Positions 1 through 8,321 are shown, counted from the stretch's first letter. The stretch: DNA of 64,000 bases from Chryseobacterium gotjawalense (GCF_030012525.1 NZ_CP124855.1:3202524-3266523); one strand, 5' to 3'. Numbers and translations: made by a program. Notes: generated by a model not told the origin, from the sequence alone.

Positions 1-2
1 TT

Positions 3-152
3 ATTTACAAAAAAGACTCAGACAAAGAAATTCAGGAAATCATCGAGTTTTGCGATCCGAGAATCCAGGGAATCAAAGATGCTATTGAAGCAGCATTTGG
101 TGTAAATATTGATTCACATTCACTTTATTTTTACGGAACCAAAAAGGATTAA
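3..152 (+). CDS. Fur family transcriptional regulator, C-terminal end (partial)
   Basis: Only the last 49 codons are in the window; the gene begins before base 1. The visible tail contains IEFCDPRIQGI followed by HSLYFYG. This matches the C-terminal dimerisation part of Fur-family metalloregulators, where a conserved VIEF-D-I segment is followed by an HxLxLYG strand. Fur proteins bind Fe, Zn or Mn and repress metal-responsive promoters; which metal applies here cannot be told from the tail. The stop codon overlaps the ATG of the OstA-like gene (TAATG), so the two are probably co-transcribed. The DNA-binding half is not visible, so the family call rests on this short match. Confidence 0.65.
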   Translation: MYKKDSDKEIQEIIEFCDPRIQGIKDAIEAAFGVNIDSHSLYFYGTKKD

Positions 153-1888
153 TGAAAAATTATTTCGTTTTTTTTCTCTTTATCAGTGCCCATGTTTTTG
201 CGCAGATCAATACCCAGCCCAATCAGGATTTGGTCAAAGATCCTTTTTTTAATAATCCAAAAAAAGGTGTTTCCACTGAGAAGGTTAAATTAATCCATTC
301 CGACTTTTTTCAAAAGGCTTTAGATAAATACCAGGGAAATCCCTATTTTTCCGGAAATGTGCAGTTCGTCCACCAGGGATCTGTGTTAACTGCCGATGAG
401 GTTATTTTTTATCAGGAACAGAATTTTGTGAAAGCCATTGGGAATGTAAAACTTCAGAATGCAGACGGTTCCGTAATTACTTCCGGTGAAATGGAATACG
501 ACGGAAATACCCAAAAAGGAATCGCCCGAAAAAATGTACTATTGACCGATCCCGGGCAAACCATCAAAACTGAAACCCTTTATTACGACCGCCTTTCCAA
601 CAAAGCTTATTTCAATATGGGCGGTACGATTACGAAAGACGGCAACGTGATGTACACCAAATCTGCCACCTACGATTTGAACAGCAGATTAATTGATTTT
701 TCCGGCAATGTGAAAATCGATAATCCCGACTATACGGTAGAAGGAGTAAATATTATTCAGAACCAAAACACCAATACCGCAACATTCAATGGTGCTACAA
801 CCATTACCAATAAAAAGAATCCAGCCAATCTAATTTATACAGAGAAGGGAACCTATAATATGAATTCTAAGGAAGTTTATTTAAAGAAAAATTCCCGTAT
901 TCATTACAACGGAAAAATACTGACTGGTGATGATTTGTACTTCAATCAAATCACTGGTTTCGGAACCGGAAAAGGAAATGTAACCCTGCGAGATCCTTTA
1001 GAAAAACGCTATATTAAAGGCGGTTACGGCGAAATCTACGAGAAAAAAGATTCCGCGATGATGACCGATAAACCGTATGCTGTGAAAATACTGGAGAAAG
1101 ATTCTATGTACTTTTCTGCTGACCGTATTTTGGCGTATCAGAAAATAGATAAACAAAATCCCCTCAAGAAAAAGAGTTTTTTACGGGCTTATAAAAAAGC
1201 CAGAATGTTCAAGTCTAATATTCAGGTCAGAGCCGATTTGTTAAGTTTTAATGAAACCGACGGAATCATGCATCTGGACGGAAAACCCATCGCCTGGAGC
1301 GGCGAGAAACAGGTAACCGGCGATAAAATAGAAGCGTATTTCGATACCGAAAAGGAGTTTATAGATTCCTTGCGCGTCATAGGAAATGCATTTGCCATCA
1401 GCAAAGTGGACTCTCTGAATCTGAAAGACGAATTCCACCAGGTCAAAGGAAAACTGATGACGGTTTATTATAAAGAAAACGAAATCACACTGGCAAAAGT
1501 GATTGGTAACGCACAATCAATTACCTATGCCGATGACCAAAACGAAAAAACCAAAGAAGTAGAACGAATCGGAGTGGCGCTTTCTACCTGTGGCACGATT
1601 GAAGCCGAATTCGAAGACCGGAAAGTTCAGATTATTTCCTGTAATATCGGAGCCAATACTGACATTTATCCGATGAGTTTAATCTCGCATGAACAAAGGT
1701 TTTTTCCCGATTTCAACTGGAATACCAAAGATCGTCTTCATACATGGAAGGACATTTTCGTAGAAACACCGAATTATCCCGAAATAAAATACGAAGCCGA
1801 CGACGCTCTTTTTAACGCTGCTCAAAAAGCCATAGATGATGAGAAAGCCAAAGAAGAAGCCAAGAAACCAAAGCGGGTTCGGAAGTAA
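152..1888 (+). CDS. OstA-like (LptA/LptD-N type) LPS transport protein
   Basis: 578 residues. The N-terminus MKNYFVFFLFISAHVFA followed by Gln is a typical flavobacterial signal peptide, so the protein is periplasmic. The rest is rich in short alternating beta strands of the type seen in OstA/LptA beta-jellyroll domains, for example ADEVIFYQEQ, GNVKLQNADG and GDDLYFNQITGFGTGKGNV. These repeat several times through residues 60-460. The C-terminus is Lys/Glu-rich and probably disordered. In Bacteroidota such OstA-like proteins are thought to form part of the bridge carrying lipopolysaccharide to the outer membrane. The start overlaps the stop of the upstream Fur-like gene. It is longer than E. 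coli LptA (185 aa), as is usual for this phylum. Confidence 0.85.
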   Translation: MKNYFVFFLFISAHVFAQINTQPNQDLVKDPFFNNPKKGVSTEKVKLIHSDFFQKALDKYQGNPYFSGNVQFVHQGSVLTADEVIFYQEQNFVKAIGNVKLQNADGSVITSGEMEYDGNTQKGIARKNVLLTDPGQTIKTETLYYDRLSNKAYFNMGGTITKDGNVMYTKSATYDLNSRLIDFSGNVKIDNPDYTVEGVNIIQNQNTNTATFNGATTITNKKNPANLIYTEKGTYNMNSKEVYLKKNSRIHYNGKILTGDDLYFNQITGFGTGKGNVTLRDPLEKRYIKGGYGEIYEKKDSAMMTDKPYAVKILEKDSMYFSADRILAYQKIDKQNPLKKKSFLRAYKKARMFKSNIQVRADLLSFNETDGIMHLDGKPIAWSGEKQVTGDKIEAYFDTEKEFIDSLRVIGNAFAISKVDSLNLKDEFHQVKGKLMTVYYKENEITLAKVIGNAQSITYADDQNEKTKEVERIGVALSTCGTIEAEFEDRKVQIISCNIGANTDIYPMSLISHEQRFFPDFNWNTKDRLHTWKDIFVETPNYPEIKYEADDALFNAAQKAIDDEKAKEEAKKPKRVRK

Positions 1889-1899
1889 TTTTTTTATTT

Positions 1900-1982
1900 G
1901 GGCGCCTTAATCCGCCTTCCACTCCCGCTTTTTTGTTCCACTTCGTTCCACAAAAAGAGCTCCGTTCAAGTCGGGGCGCAAC
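1900..1982. repeat. intergenic structured repeat, copy A
   Basis: This GC-richer block lies between the OstA-like and aminotransferase genes. It starts GGGCGCC and ends CGGGGCGCAA. Inside is a stem CTTTTTTGT/ACAAAAAG (1928-1936 with 1950-1957) around a direct repeat of GTTCCAC. On the reverse strand it reads GCGCCCCGA...GCGGGAG...GGCGCC, which resembles copies near 3242 and 54566. It looks like a dispersed non-coding element of flavobacterial genomes; any function is unknown. Confidence 0.5.
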
Positions 1983-2011
1983 ACGAGATTGTAATAAAAT
2001 TTTTTCATTAA

Positions 2012-3190
2012 ATGCGAACAGATTTTTTTAAATACCAAGCACAAACCACGCAATTTGCAGCAGGATTTGAAGTTGAAAAAGCTTCCGGTTCCTATATCTA
2101 CGGAAAAGACGGACGAAAATATCTGGATTTCGTAGCCGGAGTTTCTGCCAATACTTTAGGCCATTCACATCCCAAAATTGTAGAAGCAATCAAAACACAG
2201 GCAGAGAAATATCTGCACGTCATGGTTTATGGCGAATACGCTCAGGAAATGCCGGTGAAATTATGCAGGCTTTTAGCCGATGCTACCCCGGAACCTTTAG
2301 AAGTTACTTATCTTGTAAATAGCGGCGCAGAAGCAATCGACGGTGCTTTGAAATTGGCCAAACGTTTTACCGGCAGAGAAGAAATAATTTCGATGACCAA
2401 TTCTTACCATGGAAATACACACGGTGCTTTATCGGTTTCAGGAAACGAATATCACAAGCGTGAATTTCGTCCGCTCTTGCCTATGGTCAGTTTTATTGAG
2501 TTTAATAATCAGGAAGATTTTAGCAAGATTACCGAAAAAACAGCTTGTGTTTTAGCCGAAACCATCCAGGGCGCTGCGGGATTTTTAGTTCCGGATGCTG
2601 ATTATTTCATAAATCTTAAAAAGCGGTGTGAAGAAGTTGGTGCTTTATTAATCCTCGATGAGATTCAGCCTGGTTTTGGCAGAACAGGAAAACTCTTTGC
2701 CTTCGAACATCTGGGCATGGTTCCGGATATTTTGGTAATGGGGAAAGGAATGGGCGGCGGCGTTCCCGTCGGTGCTTTTATGAGTTCGAAAACGATCATG
2801 CACAGTCTTTCGCATTCACCCAAATTAGGCCATATTACGACTTTTGGCGGGAACCCGCTTATTGCCGCAGCAAGTTATGCGACTTTGCATGAAGTTATTG
2901 AAAGTGGTTTGATGAACGAAATTCAGGAGAAAGAAGATGTATTCCGGGAATTACTGGTTCATCCTAAAATAAAAAACGTCAACGGAAAAGGTTTGATGTT
3001 GGCCGTGAATCTCGGTTCTCCCGAATATACTTTAGAAGTTGCAAAAAGATGCATGGAAAAAGGACTCATCGTTTTTTGGCAACTGTACCGAAATGAATAT
3101 TTGCGTATTTCACCACCGCTTACGATTTCTTTAGCTGAAATTAAAGAGGGTTGTGAGGTTATTTTGGAGGTTTTAAATGAAATGGAATAA
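2012..3190 (+). CDS. class III PLP-dependent aminotransferase (ornithine/acetylornithine type)
   Basis: 392 residues, a full-length subgroup III (fold type I) aminotransferase. The PLP signature runs LILDEIQPGFGRTG (Asp216, which contacts the pyridine nitrogen) to LVMGKGMGGGVPVG, with Lys245 as the expected Schiff-base lysine. NSGAEAIDGALKLAK near residue 110 is the conserved phosphate-binding region. Family members transfer an amino group between an omega- or alpha-amino donor and 2-oxoglutarate; the substrate cannot be fixed from sequence alone. No arginine-biosynthesis neighbour is present that would argue for ArgD. The gene stands alone after a repeat-containing spacer, so it probably has its own promoter. 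Confidence 0.88.
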   Translation: MRTDFFKYQAQTTQFAAGFEVEKASGSYIYGKDGRKYLDFVAGVSANTLGHSHPKIVEAIKTQAEKYLHVMVYGEYAQEMPVKLCRLLADATPEPLEVTYLVNSGAEAIDGALKLAKRFTGREEIISMTNSYHGNTHGALSVSGNEYHKREFRPLLPMVSFIEFNNQEDFSKITEKTACVLAETIQGAAGFLVPDADYFINLKKRCEEVGALLILDEIQPGFGRTGKLFAFEHLGMVPDILVMGKGMGGGVPVGAFMSSKTIMHSLSHSPKLGHITTFGGNPLIAAASYATLHEVIESGLMNEIQEKEDVFRELLVHPKIKNVNGKGLMLAVNLGSPEYTLEVAKRCMEKGLIVFWQLYRNEYLRISPPLTISLAEIKEGCEVILEVLNEME

Positions 3191-3241
3191 TAATTTTTGT
3201 ATAAACAGGAAAATAGTTTAATTAGAAAGGGAACTTTTTCT

Positions 3242-3340
3242 TAGCGCCGATGGGAACGACATCCTGCGGTGATATATGTCATGGTTTTAAAACCTGTTTT
3301 TAATAATCGAGGATACACCGTACAGCAGGATGGGTTTGTA
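3242..3340. repeat. intergenic structured repeat, degenerate copy C
   Basis: It begins TAGCGCCGATGGGAACGACA and ends ACAGCAGGATGGG. The beginning closely resembles the reverse complement of the element at 54566-54638 (TAGCCCCGATGGAAGCGGCA), and its end resembles that element's ACAGCGGGA end. The middle is unrelated and AT-rich. It lies in the 258-bp gap between the class III aminotransferase and the START-like gene, where I see no other gene. Confidence 0.45.
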
Positions 3341-3448
3341 AGAAAATACCATTTTCTGGCTCCTGATATCATAAAGTATTTCAATAAATATATTGCGTAT
3401 ATTAGAAATTAATTTATATATTGCGAAACATTAAAAAAAGGTAATAAT

Positions 3449-3835
3449 ATGGCGAAAACGAAAGTGCAATACGAGTTTCCAATGCACTGTCAGTCAGAGA
3501 TATTGTATGAATATATGGCGAGCGCAGAGGGACTTTCTGAGTGGTTTGCGGATGACGTGGTGGAAAAAGGAGATGACTTTTATTTTAGTTGGAGCAATGG
3601 CCCCGAGGAAAAAGCGACGCTTATTCGTTACAAACCCGAAAGTTTTGTGCGTTTTCGATGGGAAGAGGATGAAGGAACGAAAAATTATTTTGAAATGACC
3701 ATCGTTATTGATGATATTACAGATGATTTGGCGCTGAATATTACTGATTTCTGTGATGCTGGAGACGAAGATGAAAATCGCCTGTATTGGGAAAACTTAA
3801 TCGAAAATTTAAAATTAAAATTAGGAGCATCCTAA
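3449..3835 (+). CDS. START-like (SRPBCC superfamily) domain protein
   Basis: 128 residues, acidic, without signal peptide or membrane segment, so cytoplasmic. The pattern is that of the Bacteroidota START-like family: an amphipathic N-terminal strand, a helix containing LSEWFADDV, then YFSWSNGPEEKATL, VRFRWEED and a C-terminal helix LYWENLIENLKLKL. SRPBCC folds bind hydrophobic ligands in a deep groove; no ligand is known here. A strong terminator hairpin follows at 3858-3882, so the gene appears monocistronic. A weak TATATTGC box about 30 bases upstream of the ATG could be the -7 element. Confidence 0.8.
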   Translation: MAKTKVQYEFPMHCQSEILYEYMASAEGLSEWFADDVVEKGDDFYFSWSNGPEEKATLIRYKPESFVRFRWEEDEGTKNYFEMTIVIDDITDDLALNITDFCDAGDEDENRLYWENLIENLKLKLGAS

Positions 3836-3857
3836 TTTTTTTAATCTAAATATTAAG

Positions 3858-3882
3858 ATGAACGATTTATCGTTCATTTTTT
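3858..3882 (+). terminator. rho-independent terminator
   Basis: Perfect 9-bp stem ATGAACGAT / ATCGTTCAT with a TT loop, followed by TTTTTT. It ends only 12 bases before the first possible start codon of the next gene. Confidence 0.8.
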
Positions 3883-3894
3883 GTTGCTAAAATA

Positions 3895-4707
3895 TTGACT
3901 ATTGTGAAATTATCTTTTGCTTCTGAGAATTTTCAAACCCACAACCGCGCCTTTTTATATGGTGATGCGGTACAGGTTTCTTTTTTTATCCGCAACGCTG
4001 AATTGATTATAGCGGAAGAATGTTATTTTTATTTAATGGCTTCAATGCGTAAGATGAGAATGGCGATTCCGTTGTCTTACACCTTAGAATTTTTCCAGAA
4101 TTTATTTGAGGAAAAAGTCCTGCAGCGGGAACTGAAAAATGGAATTATTCAATTCTTTGTCTATCGAAATACCGATGAGAAAGAACTGTCAAAAAGTGGG
4201 ATTTCTTACTATTTCGAAGTTGATGAAATTGACGATCTTTTAGCAATTCAAAGAGACTATGAACTTGATTTGATTAAGGAGATCAATGTGAATGCCAATG
4301 TTCTAAGCAGTATTCATCTTCATTGCCCGGAAAATATCTATGCAGCAATTTATGCGCAGGAAAATGATTTGGATGATATTATTTTCCTGAACCCAAATAA
4401 GAGAATCGCCAGAAGTATCTACGGAAACTTATTATTTCTGGAAGACAAAACCATTAAGATTCCTAAAACCACAGAAGGAGCCTATATTTCACCACTGATG
4501 GAAAACTTCGTTACCTTTATTCATAAAAATAATCTGGCTCAAATTCAGGAGTCCGAAATGATTGCGTTTGAATCTCAAAAAGCAGAAGAAATTTTGATGA
4601 TTTCGGATTTAAAAGGAATTTTCTCCGTCACCAAAATCCGAAATAAAACATTTGGAAAAGAAAGGTTTTCGGAGATGGTGGTAAAATGGAAAAACAGTTT
4701 CAGCTAA
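3895..4707 (+). CDS. class IV aminotransferase homologue, catalytic lysine apparently lost
   Basis: About 270 residues. The fold order matches class IV (D-AAT/BCAT/PabC) PLP enzymes: FASENFQTHNRAFLYGD at the N-terminus, SSIHLHCPENIYAA, LDDIIFLNPNKRIARSIYGN, then EEILMISDLKGIFSVTKI. By eye, the segment that normally reads SSIK-T-L-N (Schiff-base lysine) reads SSIH here, so the protein may not be a working transaminase. No ATG is available in frame after the upstream stop at 3859. TTG 3895 (used) or GTG 3904 are the only reasonable starts. The gene begins right after a terminator, which leaves little room for a promoter. A good terminator follows at 4715. Confidence 0.75.
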   Translation: MTIVKLSFASENFQTHNRAFLYGDAVQVSFFIRNAELIIAEECYFYLMASMRKMRMAIPLSYTLEFFQNLFEEKVLQRELKNGIIQFFVYRNTDEKELSKSGISYYFEVDEIDDLLAIQRDYELDLIKEINVNANVLSSIHLHCPENIYAAIYAQENDLDDIIFLNPNKRIARSIYGNLLFLEDKTIKIPKTTEGAYISPLMENFVTFIHKNNLAQIQESEMIAFESQKAEEILMISDLKGIFSVTKIRNKTFGKERFSEMVVKWKNSFS

Positions 4708-4714
4708 AATTGAC

Positions 4715-4760
4715 AAACCCAGTTAACAACCTTTAAAGAAAGTCATTAACCGGGTTTTTT
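4715..4760 (+). terminator. terminator after the class IV aminotransferase homologue
   Basis: Stem AAACCCAGTTAA with TTAACCGGGTTT (one mismatch), long loop, then a T run. Confidence 0.65.
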
Positions 4761-4910
4761 AGATTTTAATTATAATAATAACGGAGTTGCAATCTTTAAA
4801 TTATAAGCCTGCCTATTAAAGTTTTGTTAAAATTTTACAACACCGAAACGAGTAATTCTTGTCTCATGAGGATGATATAAAATAATTTATTGCCGTTTTC
4901 CACCAGCTGA

Positions 4911-5459
4911 TCAATTCATCGATACATCTTCCGGTGCATTTGCCCACAAAAGATAATCTCCACCTAAATTCTGCATGATATTTTTCCAAAGACTTTGATC
5001 ATTTGGAGACGTGTAATCCAGATTATAAACATCTACCGGAGTCCATATTTTTCTAAGGATTTCAGTCTCTAACTGTTGACTGGACCAACCGGAATATCCA
5101 GAAAACACTTTCACATCGTTGATTGAAATCTCTTGCTCTAAAATGGAAGAAATCACTTTTTCAATATCTTCCGTAAGATAATATTCCTGGTCTATTGCCA
5201 AATACTCTTCTGTGATTTTCTTGCCTTTGCAGATAAAAAAAATCTTGTCGTTTTCTACCGGACCGCCATCATAAACTGCAACCTGGAATTCGAAGATTTC
5301 GAGCAGTCTTGAGCTCATATTTTTATTTTTTTTATTCAGTATCAGTCCAAAAGCGCCGTTTTCATTATGATCAACGATCAAAACGACAGAACGTGAGAAT
5401 ATGTCTCCCGAAATATCGGGAGTGGAAATTAAAATTTTACCTTTGTAAGAATAATTCAT
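4911..5459 (-). CDS. YqgE/AlgH family protein
   Basis: 182 residues from MNYSYKGKILISTP. The frame stays open to 5531, but that longer form would overlap the divergent pdxH and adds a hydrophobic stretch not expected in the family. The family signature is clear: KGKILISTPDISGDIFSRSV near the N-terminus, then NENGAFGLILNK, YDGGPVENDKIFFI and SGYSGWSSQQLE. YqgE/AlgH proteins are small and cytoplasmic; the name AlgH comes from alginate regulation in Pseudomonas, but the biochemical role is unresolved. A TACATTTG box on this strand at 5493-5500 is a plausible -7 element, giving a leader of about 30 nt. The gene is divergent from pdxH with about 50 bp between starts. Confidence 0.9.
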   Translation of the reverse strand: MNYSYKGKILISTPDISGDIFSRSVVLIVDHNENGAFGLILNKKNKNMSSRLLEIFEFQVAVYDGGPVENDKIFFICKGKKITEEYLAIDQEYYLTEDIEKVISSILEQEISINDVKVFSGYSGWSSQQLETEILRKIWTPVDVYNLDYTSPNDQSLWKNIMQNLGGDYLLWANAPEDVSMN

Positions 5460-5511
5460 CTGATAAATCAGGTTAAATAAAAAACCTTTAACCAAATGTA
5501 ATAAAAATTTA

Positions 5512-6156
5512 ATGGAAAACTTGCACGACAAAAGAAAAATCTACAACCGCGCCGAACTTTTGGAAAATCAGATTAAAGAAAATCCAATGGAGCAGTTTCG
5601 TGATTGGTTCCTGGATGCTGAGCAAAATGCGCATATTTCTGAAGCCAACGCCATGGGTGTTTCTACCCTTGAAAATGACGGCTGTCCGCGGACCAGAATG
5701 GTTTTGTTGAAATCGTACACTTGGGAAGGTTTTATTTTTTACACCAATTACGACAGCAGGAAAGGAAAAGCGATTGAAAGCAATCACAAAGCGTGTTTGC
5801 ATTTTTTCTGGCCAAGTTTAGAACGCCAGATCATCATTAAAGCAGATTTAGAAAAATTGGCTGAAAATTTAAGTGATGGTTATTTTCATTCCCGTCCCAA
5901 AGGGAGTCAGTTGGGAGCGGTAGTTTCGCCGCAAAGTCAGGTAATTCCGGATCGGGAATATTTAGAAGAAAAGTTGAAAAATCTTGAAAAAGAATTTGAA
6001 AATATCGAAATTCCACGACCAAAAAATTGGGGCGGTTATCTGGCAAAGCCTTATGAGATAGAATTTTGGCAAGGCCGCCCAAACCGTTTGCACGACAGAA
6101 TTATCTATGAATTACAGGAAGATTTCAATTGGAAGATTTCACGGTTAGCCCCATAA
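5512..6156 (+). CDS. pdxH: pyridoxamine 5'-phosphate oxidase
   Basis: 214 residues, the usual length. It catalyses FMN-dependent oxidation of PNP or PMP to pyridoxal 5'-phosphate, the last step of B6 synthesis and salvage. Hallmarks are RMVLLKSYTWEGFIFYTNYD followed by SRKGKAIESN (FMN phosphate contacts), LERQIIIKADLEKL, SRPKGSQLGAVVSPQSQ, and the C-terminal EFWQGRPNRLHDRI with the PLP-binding Arg-x-His. The start is supported by the family N-terminus (LHDKRKIYNRAELLE). A bidirectional terminator at 6162-6179 separates it from the convergent HU gene. Several PLP enzymes occur nearby, but no linkage is implied. Confidence 0.96.
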   Translation: MENLHDKRKIYNRAELLENQIKENPMEQFRDWFLDAEQNAHISEANAMGVSTLENDGCPRTRMVLLKSYTWEGFIFYTNYDSRKGKAIESNHKACLHFFWPSLERQIIIKADLEKLAENLSDGYFHSRPKGSQLGAVVSPQSQVIPDREYLEEKLKNLEKEFENIEIPRPKNWGGYLAKPYEIEFWQGRPNRLHDRIIYELQEDFNWKISRLAP

Positions 6157-6157
6157 A

Positions 6158-6187
6158 AAAGGTCCCGAATATTCGGGACTTGCTTTT
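6158..6187. terminator. bidirectional terminator between pdxH and HU
   Basis: Perfect palindrome GTCCCGAAT/ATTCGGGAC at 6162-6179, with an A run on the left and a T run on the right. It can therefore serve both convergent genes. Confidence 0.85.
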
Positions 6188-6203
6188 TAATATAATCGAT
6201 CGA

Positions 6204-6494
6204 TTATTTTTTCTTACCACCCATTACAGCGTCTGCTAAATCAGAACCTGCTTTGAATTTTGCAACTGTTTTTGCCTCAATTTTGATTGGCTTTTTAGTA
6301 GCTGGGTTGATTCCCTGTCTTGCAGCTCTTTCTGCTACAGAGAAAGTTCCGAATCCTACTAAAGAAACTTTACCATCTTTCTTTTTCAAAGTATCAGTAA
6401 CGTTAGAGATAAAAGATTCAAGAGCAGCTTTTGCTGCAACTTTTGTAATGTTCGCATCTTTTGCGATAGCGTCGATTAATTCAGACTTGTTCAT
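6204..6494 (-). CDS. HU family DNA-binding protein
   Basis: 96 residues, a standard HU/IHF monomer. MNKSELIDAIAKDANITKVA begins the N-terminal helices; the signature KVSLVGFGTFSVAERAAR lies at residues 42-59 and GINPATKKPIKIEA forms the DNA-intercalating beta arm with its Pro. It dimerises and bends DNA as an abundant nucleoid protein. The C-terminus is basic (GGKKK). It has the clearest promoter in this part of the window: TTTG, 19 nt, then TATATTTG, with a leader of about 35 nt. That fits high, constitutive expression. Confidence 0.95.
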   Translation of the reverse strand: MNKSELIDAIAKDANITKVAAKAALESFISNVTDTLKKKDGKVSLVGFGTFSVAERAARQGINPATKKPIKIEAKTVAKFKAGSDLADAVMGGKKK

Positions 6495-6530
6495 AATATT
6501 AATTAGTTAAGGTTAGTTCCATTGTTAAAG

Positions 6531-6561
6531 CAAATATAAAACAATTTTCATATTGTGCAAA
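6531..6561 (-). promoter_or_regulatory. Bacteroidetes-type promoter of the HU gene
   Basis: Read on the minus strand: TTTG (6561-6558), a 19-nt spacer, then TATATTTG (6538-6531). This is an exact match to the flavobacterial consensus TTTG-N19-TAnnTTTG. Confidence 0.8.
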
Positions 6562-6876
6562 TTATTTGCGAAAATTTAATCAATATTCAATAAAATTCTT
6601 GAATACTGGACAAAATAGACAATCCATAACTTTGCGTTTAATCGATGTTTGCACGTTTTAATTTCGTGCCAAACTCAATATTTATCGCTATTAGATGAAA
6701 AATAATTATTGTTAATTGTAATTACGAATTATGGAATTCTGTACTAAATCCAAATCGGTATTTCATTATTGTTAAAATAAATGGCTTCTTAGTTTCTTTT
6801 TATTGTTTAATTGTTAATGAGAAATGGGGTGAAATTTCAATATGAAAATTTATTTTATTCCTTTAATTAAAATAAT

Positions 6877-6884
6877 TAAATTTG
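6877..6884 (+). promoter_or_regulatory. -7 box of panD, predicting a leaderless mRNA
   Basis: TAAATTTG ends 4 bases before the panD ATG. In this phylum transcription starts a few bases after this box, so the mRNA would begin at or next to the start codon. The -33 element is weak. Confidence 0.5.
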
Positions 6885-6888
6885 CGCC

Positions 6889-7239
6889 ATGCTAATTGAA
6901 GTTTTTAAATCAAAGATACACCGCGTACGCGTCACCGAATCCGACCTTAATTATATTGGGAGCATCACTATTGATGAAGAATTGCTGGAAGCTTCCGGAA
7001 TTATCGTAGGAGAAAGAGTTTATATCGTCAACGTCAATAACGGCGAGCGGTTCGATACTTATGCGATCAAAGGGAAAAGAAAATCAGGTGAAATCTGTTT
7101 AAACGGACCTGCAGCAAGACGGGTGCAGAAAAACGACATTATCATTATTATGTCTTACGCTCAAATGACGCCGGAAGAAGCAAAAACCTTTCAGCCGAAA
7201 ATTATTTTTCCAGATGAGCACACCAATCTTCTTACTTAA
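6889..7239 (+). CDS. panD: aspartate 1-decarboxylase
   Basis: 116 residues, full length. It decarboxylates L-aspartate to beta-alanine for pantothenate and CoA synthesis. The proenzyme cuts itself between Gly24 and Ser25 ([10 protein letters not shown]), converting Ser25 to the catalytic pyruvoyl group. [19 protein letters not shown] and [20 protein letters not shown] are the other conserved blocks. The N-terminus [20 protein letters not shown] is standard, fixing the start at 6889. The downstream membrane-protein gene follows after 21 bp and is probably co-transcribed. No other pantothenate gene is in the window. Confidence 0.96.
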   Translation: MLIEVFKSKIHRVRVTESDLNYIGSITIDEELLEASGIIVGERVYIVNVNNGERFDTYAIKGKRKSGEICLNGPAARRVQKNDIIIIMSYAQMTPEEAKTFQPKIIFPDEHTNLLT

Positions 7240-7260
7240 TTTCTGAAAATTTCCCCTACT

Positions 7261-8310
7261 TTGAAACAGGACAAAAAACCAAATCCTTTTAAATCCTTTT
7301 TAACCATTGCTGTTTCCCTCGGCATTGCGACGCTTTTTATGTGGTTTGCCCTGAAAGGAATGGAGTTTAAAAAAATAATGGGCTATTTTGGAAAAGCCAA
7401 TTATCTCTGGGTTTTCAGCGCAGCGTTATTCGGAATTCTTGCGTATTGGTTTCGGGCGGTCCGCTGGAATCTTTTGTTGGAACCGATGGGTTATACTATT
7501 TCAAACTCCAATTCATTCTGGACGATTTCCTTTGGATATTTAATGAATCTCACCATTCCCAGAAGTGGGGAATTGGCGCGATCAACGGCGTTATTTGGAG
7601 TGGAAAATGTTCCGGTCGAAAAATCTTTCGGAACCATTATCCTGGAGCGCGTGGTCGATTTAATCTGTATGGCCGGTTTTTTGGGCCTGACATTGATTTT
7701 TAAGTACAAAGCCTTTATCGCTTTTTATAATTATATCACCGAAGAAAAAGGAAAGACAGAAACAAATTCTTCTAACTCGAAAATTTATCTGTTTCTTTTA
7801 ATACTTGGTGCAACAGCTGTTTTGTTTTTGGTGTTCAGAAAAAAATTAGAGCAATTTCCCATTTATCTAAAAATTATACATTTCGCAAAAGGAATTTTTG
7901 ACGGGCTGACTTCCATTTTCAAAATGAAACAGAAAGGAAAATTCCTGGCCTACACTTTAGGAATTTGGATTTCCTATTATCTGGCCGCCTACCTAGTTTG
8001 TTTTGCTTTACCTGAAACTTCTCAGTTTACATTTGCTGATGGCTTCTTTATCATTGTAGTTGGAACTTTAGGAATGATGGTTCCGGCTTCCGGGGGAATC
8101 GGTGCTTTTCATCTGGCGTTGAAATTCGGAATTATGGCGCTGTTTCTTTCGATGGGTAAAAACCCGGAAGAAGGCGGTGAGGTCGGTCTTTCCTATGCTT
8201 TTATTTCGCACACGATGCAATTGGTGATTATGATTGTTATGGGTTTAATTTCAATTCCTATGTTGGCAAAAGCGACAAGTAAAGCGGTGCAAAATCGGAA
8301 TTTAATTTAA
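7261..8310 (+). CDS. UPF0104 / lysylphosphatidylglycerol synthase TM-type membrane protein
   Basis: 349 residues with about 8 hydrophobic segments, an inner-membrane protein. The pattern is that of the flippase-like domain shared with MprF: YWFRAVRWNLLLEPMG, LTIPRSGELARSTALFG, ERVVDLICM and, near the C-terminus, GTLGMMVPASGGIGAFHLAL. MprF-type domains translocate modified phospholipids, but this protein has no synthase domain and its substrate is unknown. The start is TTG 7261, 21 bp after panD. No ATG lies near the expected N-terminus (MKQDKKPNPFKSFL), so TTG initiation is likely. A bidirectional terminator follows. Confidence 0.85.
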   Translation: MKQDKKPNPFKSFLTIAVSLGIATLFMWFALKGMEFKKIMGYFGKANYLWVFSAALFGILAYWFRAVRWNLLLEPMGYTISNSNSFWTISFGYLMNLTIPRSGELARSTALFGVENVPVEKSFGTIILERVVDLICMAGFLGLTLIFKYKAFIAFYNYITEEKGKTETNSSNSKIYLFLLILGATAVLFLVFRKKLEQFPIYLKIIHFAKGIFDGLTSIFKMKQKGKFLAYTLGIWISYYLAAYLVCFALPETSQFTFADGFFIIVVGTLGMMVPASGGIGAFHLALKFGIMALFLSMGKNPEEGGEVGLSYAFISHTMQLVIMIVMGLISIPMLAKATSKAVQNRNLI

Positions 8311-8321
8311 AATTTTTCATA

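Larger units (their letters stand above)
6511..6888. other. 378-bp intergenic region between divergent HU and panD
   Basis: It contains the HU promoter and the probable panD -7 box. In between, a plus-strand TAACTTTG box (6627-6634) precedes a hairpin with arms GTTTGCACG (6647-6655) and CGTGCCAAAC (6665-6674, one bulge). No open frame of note is present. The box and hairpin could mark a small RNA or just chance structure. Confidence 0.4.

Noticed and set aside
6253..6510. 85-residue plus-strand open frame over HU
   Set aside because: It is the antisense shadow of the HU gene, which has a complete family signature and promoter.
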